A stretch of DNA of 64,000 bases. Origin: Paenibacillus soyae. Its GTDB lineage: Bacteria; Bacillota; Bacilli; Paenibacillales; Paenibacillaceae. Position 1 is the stretch's first letter; each line of letters opens with the position of its first letter. This document shows, in pieces, positions 57,472-64,000 of the stretch. The translations under genes and the position numbers were made by a program. The notes below the pieces were generated by a model. That model was given only the letters and a program-made list of their open reading frames with translations, was not told where the DNA came from and did no database searches. The stretch is taken from contig NZ_JANIPJ010000013.1 of the NCBI RefSeq assembly GCF_024623455.1, positions 62,001-126,000 of the forward strand. Reading direction: 5' to 3'.

Positions 57472-59205
57472 CGTGACGCTCGTGCCGATGCCGAGGCGGC
57501 TGTAGATCGAGACGCCGTACGAGTCGCCGTACAGCAGCTTGATCCGGTTGTCGACATTGCGGATGCCGTAGCCCGACAGCTTGTCGCCGCTCTGCGGCAG
57601 CTCCGGCCCGTCCGACATCCGCATGCCCATGCCGTCGTCGACGACGCTGAGCAGAATATCCTGCCCATCGCGGCGGCCTCGGATAATGATGTTGACGCCG
57701 AGCTCCTGATCCCAGATCGCGTGGTTGATGCAATTCTCCACGAACGGCTGCAGCGTCAGCTTGACGATCGGGCAGGGGAGCACGGACTCGTCGATGTCGT
57801 AATGGACGCGCAGCAGATTGGCGAACCGTACCTGCTGGATGGACACGTAGTAGCGCGTCAGCTGGAGCTCCTCGTGGATCGACAGCGTGTTTTTGCCTTT
57901 GTTGAGCGAGATCCGGTAGAACTTGGCCAGATCGGTCACCATCTTGTTCATGCGCGGATCCGCGTTGCGAATGGCCAGCGACGAGATGGAGGCGAGTGAA
58001 TTGTAGAGGAAGTGGGGATTGATCTGCGCCTGCAGAACGTTCATCTCCGCCTCGCGCTTGTCGATCTCCTTCTTGTACACATCCGAGATGAGCGAGCTGA
58101 GCCGCTGGGACAGCCGCCGCAGCGCGTTGCCGACCTGTCCGATCTCGTCGCGTCCGAGCGGCCGGATGTCCCCAAGCTCGAACTCCTCCTTCTCGATGCG
58201 CCGCATCATGCCGACCAGCGACTCGATGCGCTTCGTGAACAGACGCGCCGCGATGTAGATGAGCGCGGCCATGATAGCCATGCTGGCGAGCGCGTAGGCC
58301 AGAATCCGCTTCGCGGCGAGGTTCGCTTTGGACAGGAAGCTGCCGTACGGGATCAGCGACACGCTCTTCCAGCCGAACTTGGTCGTATTGTAGACGACCA
58401 GCACGCGCTCCCCGTTATAGACGCTGTCGAATTGTCCCTCGCTTTGAGCCGGAGGCGGATCCGGCAGGGGGAGGGGCTCGTTCAGCAGCTGCTTGTCCCT
58501 GGCGGACATGACCGTACCCTGCTCGTTCACGATGAGCACCGTCTTGTCCTGCGACTCCTTCTCCATGAGCCGGAAGATGTCCGATTCCAAAATATTGATC
58601 GTCAGCACGCCGTACGGATTGTTCATGCTGTTAATGTTTAACATCCTTGTCAGCGTGAAGACCGCGGGCTGATCCGGCTCCGAAGGCGAGGTGACGAACC
58701 GGACGTTGCCGTAGCTGCCGCTCAGCGACTGGTAGGCGAGCGATTCGCGGAAGTCGCGGTTCAGCCTTTTGATATACAAATCGTCCACCGGCAGCGTCTC
58801 GTTCGCGCGGTAGATCGTCATCGAATCGATGTCCGGATTCGTCGTCAGCATGTTCGAGAACGAATTGTTAATGTATTTGTACGCGTCGACGAAGAGACTC
58901 GGGTCCTTGGAATAATCGTTCGTCAGATAGGCGCGCAGCGTGCTGTCCAAATATAACGTCGCGGACAGCTTCGTGTACGTCTCGAGCTTGTTCTCGAGGT
59001 TCGTATTGATCTGCGCGACGCTGGATTTCGTGCTTGCGACCATCTGGGAGGACAGCTCGCCCCGAACGGTCGTGTAGGAGTAGAGCACGAAGAAGAGCAG
59101 GGGGAGAATGCCGCCGAGCAGGAACATGACGAACAGCTTCTCCCGCAGCCGCCAATTGTATAAGGGCCTCACAAGCCAGCCGAATGCGGTTCCCATCGAT
59201 GTCAT
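57451..59205 (-). CDS. YesM-type sensor histidine kinase
   Basis: A membrane kinase of about 584 residues: membrane helix near residues 24-46, an extracellular dCache-like sensor (about 47-300), a second helix, HAMP (RRIEKEEFELGDIRPLGRDE), then the His_kinase/HATPase pair with H398 in AQINPHFLYNSL and DDGMGM and GYGIRNVDNRIKLLYG boxes. GTG 59208 and ATG 59205 or 59196 are possible starts behind CGGGAG. It is 9 nt after the YesN-type regulator gene. Such pairs sense extracellular sugars and control ABC importers; the divergent permease operon is the natural target. Confidence 0.9.
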   Translation of the reverse strand: MTSMGTAFGWLVRPLYNWRLREKLFVMFLLGGILPLLFFVLYSYTTVRGELSSQMVASTKSSVAQINTNLENKLETYTKLSATLYLDSTLRAYLTNDYSKDPSLFVDAYKYINNSFSNMLTTNPDIDSMTIYRANETLPVDDLYIKRLNRDFRESLAYQSLSGSYGNVRFVTSPSEPDQPAVFTLTRMLNINSMNNPYGVLTINILESDIFRLMEKESQDKTVLIVNEQGTVMSARDKQLLNEPLPLPDPPPAQSEGQFDSVYNGERVLVVYNTTKFGWKSVSLIPYGSFLSKANLAAKRILAYALASMAIMAALIYIAARLFTKRIESLVGMMRRIEKEEFELGDIRPLGRDEIGQVGNALRRLSQRLSSLISDVYKKEIDKREAEMNVLQAQINPHFLYNSLASISSLAIRNADPRMNKMVTDLAKFYRISLNKGKNTLSIHEELQLTRYYVSIQQVRFANLLRVHYDIDESVLPCPIVKLTLQPFVENCINHAIWDQELGVNIIIRGRRDGQDILLSVVDDGMGMRMSDGPELPQSGDKLSGYGIRNVDNRIKLLYGDSYGVSIYSRLGIGTSVTIRVPGK

Positions 59206-59214
59206 CACTCCCGG

Positions 59215-60786
59215 TTAGAGATGCAGCTTGCGGTATTCGTTCGGCGTGCTGCCCTTATGCTTCTGGAAGACGGAGCAGAAATACGATACGTTCTCGTAGC
59301 CGACGCGATGGGCGATCTCCCGGACCTTCAGCCCTCTGTCCTTCAGCAGCTCGGCGGCGCGGATCATCCGGATGCGGGTCAAATAATCGAGAATCGTCTC
59401 GCCCGTCTTCTCCTTGAAGATCGTTCGCGCGTAGTTCGGAGAGAGATACACTTCCTTCGCGATATCCTCCACCGTCACGGGCAGATGGTATCTCTCGTCG
59501 AGCAGCCTCGCGATTTGGCTGGCCACCGTCTGGTTCCGGTCCTGCTCCCGCTCGCCGGACGCCTTCAGCAGCTCCTTGCAGAAGCGGAGCGCGTAGGCAT
59601 GATAGTGGGCGATCGTCGGCAGGGAGGAGAGCTCCCGCCAATGGTCGGCGAGCAGATGTCCGCGCTCCGGTCCCGCCAGCAGGGAAGCAAAATGCTGCTC
59701 AAGCGCGGTGAGCAGCTGGATCACGCCGCGAAGGGCGGAGCGGCGCTCGATCCGCTTGCTCCGGAGACCGGAGAACCAGTCGGCGAGCAATTGCTCGGCT
59801 TGCTCCTCATCATGCGATTGTATGGCGGAGACTAGCTGGACCGCCGCCTGCTCGGCGCCCGGATCGGCGGCGGCCGCGTCCCCGAGCATGCCGGGGACGA
59901 TGACCGCTCCCGCCTGCCGGTACCATTTCTCCTCGTTGCAGCGCTGGGACTCCTCGAACGCTTCCTTCAGAAGAGGGAAGCCGCGGTACGGCCCGCTTAA
60001 TCCAACGGTCGCATCCGCCGGCATCCCAAGCAATGACAGCAGCTCCCCTCGAAGCAGCTCCCAATAGACAGCCTCGAACGTCTGCTCCTTCCCTTGGAAT
60101 ATGACGAACAACGTATTCATCCCCGTCTCGAGCACGATCGAGGCGTCCAGCCTCTTCTCGAGCAGACGGCGCAGCGCTTCGGCCGCCCGGGCCGCCATAT
60201 CGCCGGCCGCCGCGCCCTCGGTGCCGCCTCCGAATGCCGGCGGCTCGAACGTCCAATAAGCCGCGCCGTATGGCTGGACGGAGGCGAAGCCCTCCGCGCG
60301 GTTCTCCCATTGCCGGATCCACTCCGCCCGGCGATCCGGGGCGGGCTCCCTAACGATGCGAAGCAGCAGCTTCTCGAGCAGCCAGCCGCCGTCCGCGGAC
60401 GCGAGCTGCTCTTCCTCGCACTTGTTCTTCACCTTGTCCAGCAGCGCCATCAGCTCTTCCATGTCGATCGGCTTCAGGACGTAGCCCGCCGCTTCGATCT
60501 GCAGGGCGGACTTAATATATTGAAATTCGTTATGGCCGCTCAAATAAATGATTTTGACGCTCTTGTCGATCTGCTTCGCCCGGCGTCCGAACTCCAGGCC
60601 GTCCATGATCGGCATGCGCACGTCCGTCACGATAATGTCGGGCTTCAGCTCCTTCAGCTTGCCGAGCGCTTCCTTCCCGTTGCGGGCCGTGCCGGCAACT
60701 CGAATTCCGGCCTGCTCCCACGGCACGTATTGCTCCATCGTCTCCAGCTCGATTAATTCGTCGTCCACCAGCAGCACGCTGTACAT
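59215..60786 (-). CDS. YesN-type AraC-family response regulator
   Basis: A regulator of about 523 residues. The receiver domain has D8/D9, D55 (IIVTDVRMP) and LKPIDMEEL with the conserved Lys. A long linker domain of about 280 residues follows, then a C-terminal AraC helix-turn-helix pair (VEDIAKEVYLSPNYARTIFKEKTGETILDYLTRIRM and VREIAHRVGYENVSYFCSVFQKHKGSTPNEYR). The start at 60786 (MYSVLLVDDE) fits the receiver fold better than the ATG at 60804. Partner of the kinase at 57451. Confidence 0.9.
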   Translation of the reverse strand: MYSVLLVDDELIELETMEQYVPWEQAGIRVAGTARNGKEALGKLKELKPDIIVTDVRMPIMDGLEFGRRAKQIDKSVKIIYLSGHNEFQYIKSALQIEAAGYVLKPIDMEELMALLDKVKNKCEEEQLASADGGWLLEKLLLRIVREPAPDRRAEWIRQWENRAEGFASVQPYGAAYWTFEPPAFGGGTEGAAAGDMAARAAEALRRLLEKRLDASIVLETGMNTLFVIFQGKEQTFEAVYWELLRGELLSLLGMPADATVGLSGPYRGFPLLKEAFEESQRCNEEKWYRQAGAVIVPGMLGDAAAADPGAEQAAVQLVSAIQSHDEEQAEQLLADWFSGLRSKRIERRSALRGVIQLLTALEQHFASLLAGPERGHLLADHWRELSSLPTIAHYHAYALRFCKELLKASGEREQDRNQTVASQIARLLDERYHLPVTVEDIAKEVYLSPNYARTIFKEKTGETILDYLTRIRMIRAAELLKDRGLKVREIAHRVGYENVSYFCSVFQKHKGSTPNEYRKLHL

Positions 60787-60810
60787 GCCCGCACCCGCTT
60801 TCATTTAGAG

Positions 60811-60984
60811 GTTGTTCAAAAAGTCCACTTTTGATCACGAAGCATATCGGGAAGCTTATTCGACATCGAATATTGAATTCAGCCGGAACTTCCGGTGCTC
60901 ACGTAGCCTTCACTACGCTCCGCTCCTCATTTCCTAGCTTCATCCAATCTTCTCGGTGCTGAAAACTGGACTTTTAGAACATGC
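60811..60984. mobile_element. MITE-like element with imperfect terminal inverted repeats
   Basis: GGTTGTTCAAAAAGTCCACTTTTGA at the left and the inverse of GCATGTTCTAAAAGTCCAGTTTTCA at the right bound 174 bp with internal imperfect dyads and no open frame. From memory, very similar short elements recur in Paenibacillus chromosomes. It fills half of the gap 60805-61182; the rest contains the cre-like site and the permease promoter. Confidence 0.65.
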
Positions 60985-61008
60985 ACTTTAACGATCAACA
61001 ATACCAAT

Positions 61009-61018
61009 AAAGCGCTTT
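61009..61018. promoter_or_regulatory. cre-like palindrome before the permease operon
   Basis: AAAGCGCTTT is the central part of the CcpA consensus; the outer bases (TA...CC) fit less well. It lies about 110 nt upstream of the TATAAT at 61128. Confidence 0.4.
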
Positions 61019-61084
61019 CCCCTAGTGTAACGGCAATGCCAGTATTCAACAATGCAGCGATTGGAAGTGCGTTCGTTTCGATTA

Positions 61085-61133
61085 CGAATCGGTAGATTCG
61101 GTTATCTCGGAGGGCGCTTGCCGGTCCTATAAT
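61085..61133 (+). promoter_or_regulatory. Promoter region of the sugar permease operon
   Basis: TATAAT at 61128-61133 lies 50 nt before the first permease. Upstream, CGAATC-GGTA-GATTCG (61085-61100) is a perfect dyad overlapping a second, CGATT-ACG-AATCG; these are suitable binding sites for the YesN-type regulator. No clear -35 box, as expected for an activated promoter. Confidence 0.45.
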
Positions 61134-61182
61134 GGGATCACGAAGCAAGGCAAGCCAGAGTTCAACGATAGGGGGCCACACG

Positions 61183-62166
61183 ATGATCATACGACCGAAG
61201 GCGCGGCCCGGGATTAACGGGCAACCGGCCGTCCGCGCCGCCAAAGCCGGCCTGATGGCGAGGCTGAAGGAGCAGCGGCTGCTGTACGTGCTTATGCTCC
61301 CCGCCATAGCCGCCACGCTGCTGTTCTCCTACGTGCCGATGTTCGGCCTGTACATGGCGTTCATCAATTATTCGCCGGGGGGCGGAGCGTTCTTCCGGCA
61401 ATTTTTCACGACGGAGTTCGTGGGCCTGCAGTGGTTCGAATACTTCTTCACGAACGGCGATTTCGTCCGCATCATGCGCAACACGCTGGCGCAGAGCTTC
61501 CTGTCTCTGCTGTTCGGCTTCCCGCTGCCGATCATTCTGGCGCTCATGATCAACGAGATGAGGAACGGCTGGTTCAAGCGGACGTTCCAGACGGTATCCT
61601 ATATGCCGCACTTCATCTCGTGGGTCATCGCGGCGAACATCATCATCACGATGCTGTCGTCGGGCGGCGTCATCAACAACATCCTGACGGGGCTCGGCAT
61701 CGTCGACGAGCCGATCGCGTTCATGCAGAAGGGGCCGCTGTTCTGGTGGATCATCGCGCTCGGGAACGCGTGGAAGGATATGGGCTTCAACGCCATCATG
61801 TATTTGGCCGCGATATCCGCGATCAACCCCGAGCTGTACGAGGTGGCCAAGGTGGACGGGGCGAGCCGGCTGAAGCAGATGCTGCACATTACGCTGCCTT
61901 CGATCAAGCCGACGATCGTCATTCTCGCGATTCTCGCGGTCGGCGGCATTCTGAACGCGGGCTTCGACCAGCAATATTTGCTGCAGAACGCCACGGTCAT
62001 GAATTACGCGGAGGTCATCGACACGTACACGTACAAATACGGCCTGCAGAACGGCATGTTCTCGTACGGCGCCGCCGTCGGCCTGTTCAAATCGGTGGTC
62101 GCGTTCATCCTCGTCATCACGGTGAACCAGATGGCCAAGCGGATGGAAGAGCAATCGCTATTCTAG
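61183..62166 (+). CDS. LplB-type sugar ABC transporter permease
   Basis: A 327-residue inner-membrane permease with six helices and the EAA-type loop NPELYEVAKVDGASRLKQMLHITLPSIKPT, typical of carbohydrate importers of the YtcP/LplB group. I start at ATG 61183 behind AGGGGG. The second permease follows 23 nt later and the binding lipoprotein 59 nt after that. An ATPase gene is not in the window; such systems often use a shared MsmX-type ATPase. Confidence 0.93.
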   Translation: MIIRPKARPGINGQPAVRAAKAGLMARLKEQRLLYVLMLPAIAATLLFSYVPMFGLYMAFINYSPGGGAFFRQFFTTEFVGLQWFEYFFTNGDFVRIMRNTLAQSFLSLLFGFPLPIILALMINEMRNGWFKRTFQTVSYMPHFISWVIAANIIITMLSSGGVINNILTGLGIVDEPIAFMQKGPLFWWIIALGNAWKDMGFNAIMYLAAISAINPELYEVAKVDGASRLKQMLHITLPSIKPTIVILAILAVGGILNAGFDQQYLLQNATVMNYAEVIDTYTYKYGLQNGMFSYGAAVGLFKSVVAFILVITVNQMAKRMEEQSLF

Positions 62167-62189
62167 GGAAGGGAAGGAGGAGCAGCCGA

Positions 62190-63077
62190 ATGATTCGCGA
62201 TAGGAAAGACTTTCTCTTTATGACCTTCGTGTACGCCTTCATCGTCGCCGTATTCATCATTACGTTCTATCCGTTCTGGAACGTGTTCATCATCTCTCTG
62301 AACAGCGCGGAAGACACGCTGCGAGGCAACCTGTACTTGTGGCCGCGGGAGTTCAGCCTGGCGAGCTACGCTCAAATCTTGAGCGACAGCGAGATCTGGA
62401 CCGCGATTCGGGTGACGGTGCTCCGGACGATCATCGGCACGCCGCTCGCGGTGCTGACGATCAGCATGCTGGCGTATTCGCTCAGCAAGCGGGAGCTGGT
62501 GGCGGGACGTTTCTGGACGCTGTATTTCGTGTTCACGATGTATTTTGGCGGGGGGCTCATTCCGTACTACATGGTGCTGAAGAGCTACAATCTGATCGAC
62601 AATTTCATGGTGTTCGTCGTGCCGGGCCTCATGAACGTGTTCTACATGATCATCGTCCGGACGTTCATCCAAGGACTGCCGCAGGAGCTGGACGAATCGG
62701 CCAAGATGGACGGCGCGAATTACATGCACATCTTCTTCCGCATCATTCTGCCGCTGACGACGCCGGTGCTCGCCACGATCGGGCTGTTCACGGCGATCGG
62801 CCACTGGAATTCCTGGTTCGATTCGTACGTGTTCACGTATAAGCCGGAGCTGAAGACGCTGCAGGCGGTGCTGGTCAAGATTCTGAACCAATACCAGACG
62901 GGCTCCATGGTTAGCGAAGCGCAGCAAATGGCGAATTCCTCGAAGCGGCTGGCCGTTTCCCCGGACACGATCCGTATGGCGGCGACGATGGTGGCGACCT
63001 TGCCGATCATCATGGTGTATCCGTTCCTTCAGAAGTATTTCGTCAAAGGGATGACGCTCGGCGCGGTCAAAAGTTAA
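62190..63077 (+). CDS. YtcP/LplC-type sugar ABC transporter permease
   Basis: A 295-residue permease with six helices and the EAA loop PQELDESAKMDGANYMHIFFRIILPLTTPV. AAGGAGG precedes ATG 62190; the same frame is open far upstream, but that part is antisense to nothing and overlaps the first permease in another frame, so it is not coding. It pairs with the gene at 61183 in one importer. Confidence 0.93.
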   Translation: MIRDRKDFLFMTFVYAFIVAVFIITFYPFWNVFIISLNSAEDTLRGNLYLWPREFSLASYAQILSDSEIWTAIRVTVLRTIIGTPLAVLTISMLAYSLSKRELVAGRFWTLYFVFTMYFGGGLIPYYMVLKSYNLIDNFMVFVVPGLMNVFYMIIVRTFIQGLPQELDESAKMDGANYMHIFFRIILPLTTPVLATIGLFTAIGHWNSWFDSYVFTYKPELKTLQAVLVKILNQYQTGSMVSEAQQMANSSKRLAVSPDTIRMAATMVATLPIIMVYPFLQKYFVKGMTLGAVKS

Positions 63078-63136
63078 GGTTGATCGCGCGGGGCTCCCAT
63101 ATTAGCATGAACATAACGATTAGAGGGGGATTACGT

Positions 63137-64000
63137 ATGCAAGCGAAAAAATGGTTTACGCTTCTGCTGTCGGCCGTCATGCTGCTGTCCTTGTTATCCG
63201 CTTGTTCTTCGGGCAATAACGGCGGCGAGCCGGCGAACGGAGGCGGGCAGACGAACGGCGGCGCGGAGGGAGAAGGGGCGGATCCGGGCACGGAGCCAAT
63301 TACGATTACGTTCTTTGACAAGAACACGGGAGACAAATTCGATAACGAGGTCGCGAAGGAAATTACGAAGCGCACCGGCGTGACGATCGAGATCCAGCAG
63401 CCGACGGGCAATCCGACGGAGAAGCTGAACCTGATGCTGGCGAGCGACGACCTGCCCGACATGATCATGTTCGACCGCTCGAGCGACCTGGTGACGAAGT
63501 ATATCGAAGCGGGCTCCATCATTCCGCTGGATGACCTGATCGCCGAGTACGGCCCCGACGTGGCGTCCCAGTACGGCGACGTGCTGAACAAGACCCGTCA
63601 CCGGGACGGCAAAAACTACTACCTGTCCAACTGGTACGGCCTCGAGCACGAGCCGGTGTTCGGCTTCAACATGCGAAAGGATATATTGAAGGAGCTGGCA
63701 CCGGACAAAGCGGAGGGCGGCGTGCCGTTCACGCAAGCCGAATTCAAGCAGCTGCTGACCGATTTCAAAGCCAAGTACCCGCAAATCGACGGCAAAGATA
63801 CGATCGCCCTGACGATGGACGGCGAGAACTTCGGCGGCACGATGGGCACGTTCAAGGGCATGTTCGGCCTGACGGGCTACTACGAGCATGACGGCGTCCT
63901 GCAGTACGACGTGAAGAATCCGAAATACAAGGACATGATTCTGTACATGAACGACCTGTTCCGCTCCGGCCTCATGGATAAGGAGTGGGCGATCAACAAA
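63137..64000 (+). CDS. Extracellular solute-binding lipoprotein (3' truncated by window)
   Basis: The gene runs off the right edge; 288 codons are visible. The signal ends in lipobox LLSACSS (Cys at about residue 22), followed by a Gly/Asn/Glu-rich linker and the start of a type 1 sugar-binding fold (ITITFFDKNTGDKFDNEVAKEI, then LNLMLASDDLPDMIMFDRSSD). It resembles LplA-type binding proteins for oligosaccharides. AGAGGGGGA precedes ATG 63137. Third gene of the importer operon. Confidence 0.93.
   Translation, partial: MQAKKWFTLLLSAVMLLSLLSACSSGNNGGEPANGGGQTNGGAEGEGADPGTEPITITFFDKNTGDKFDNEVAKEITKRTGVTIEIQQPTGNPTEKLNLMLASDDLPDMIMFDRSSDLVTKYIEAGSIIPLDDLIAEYGPDVASQYGDVLNKTRHRDGKNYYLSNWYGLEHEPVFGFNMRKDILKELAPDKAEGGVPFTQAEFKQLLTDFKAKYPQIDGKDTIALTMDGENFGGTMGTFKGMFGLTGYYEHDGVLQYDVKNPKYKDMILYMNDLFRSGLMDKEWAINK

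Noticed and set aside
61431..62189. An N-terminal extension of the second permease overlapping the first
   Set aside because: The upstream part is His/Arg-rich, lies in another frame of a well-supported permease gene, and a strong AAGGAGG site supports ATG 62190.
1..64000. tRNA, rRNA, riboswitch or T-box elements
   Set aside because: I looked for cloverleaf-like, conserved rRNA and T-box motifs in the intergenic gaps and found none I could support; a covariance-model scan would settle this.

Overview
The window looks like chromosome of a spore-forming, moderately GC-rich member of the Paenibacillaceae (Paenibacillus or a close relative). The signs are abundant glycoside hydrolases, an S-layer-homology (SLH) anchored surface enzyme, a YesM/YesN-type two-component system beside LplB-type sugar permeases, many ECF sigma factors, Bacillus-type families (CBO0543, DUF1048, UPF0173, DUF1232) and strong GGAGG ribosome binding sites. 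No rRNA, tRNA, CRISPR array, transposase or prophage was seen.

Layout. 1-9.5 kb: the 3' end of a glycoside hydrolase, two CBO0543 membrane proteins, a DinB-fold protein, an OmpR-type regulator/kinase/lipoprotein operon, and a 7TM diguanylate cyclase. 9.5-13.6 kb: a drug-response-like block with a CPBP membrane protein, a small HMA-like protein, a TetR regulator with a shared operator, an MFS exporter and an SDR. 13.7-20.3 kb: a large GH2 enzyme, two convergent hypothetical or thioredoxin-like genes and a secreted Ig-like protein with a Lys-Asp tail. 20.7-28.4 kb: PadR plus two DUF1048 genes, a ferritin-like protein, an ECF sigma/anti-sigma pair, then an unusual three-gene operon in which an ECF sigma factor carries a C-terminal BtrH/C39-like domain and is followed by two free-standing relatives of that domain. 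28.4-36 kb: a MetX-like hydrolase broken by an in-frame TGA, its divergent LysR regulator, a TetR/pentapeptide/beta-lactamase-fold locus with matching operators, and another ECF/anti-sigma pair. 36-47 kb: a seven-repeat RCC1 protein, lipoproteins, a UPF0173 hydrolase, and a LacI regulator with three operator copies ahead of a 1982-residue SLH-anchored GH30 enzyme. 47-57 kb: DUF2238, a 35-residue gene, a third CBO0543 protein, an orphan flgB, a DUF695/RraB protein, a GH27-type enzyme, PadR/SDR, a Crp/DUF2892/AhpD-like group and a methyltransferase. 57-64 kb: yesM/yesN-like genes divergent from two sugar permeases and a truncated solute-binding lipoprotein.

How it fits together. The carbohydrate theme is clear: surface and secreted hydrolases (GH30, GH27-type), intracellular hydrolases (GH2 and the partial gene at the left edge), a LacI switch, cre-like sites and an oligosaccharide ABC importer under a YesMN sensor. 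The second theme is dense regulation: three ECF sigma factors in about 12 kb and several local repressor circuits with readable palindromes. Three copies of a roughly 184-bp palindromic element built on TAACGGAACT arms and one MITE-like element lie in the larger intergenic gaps.
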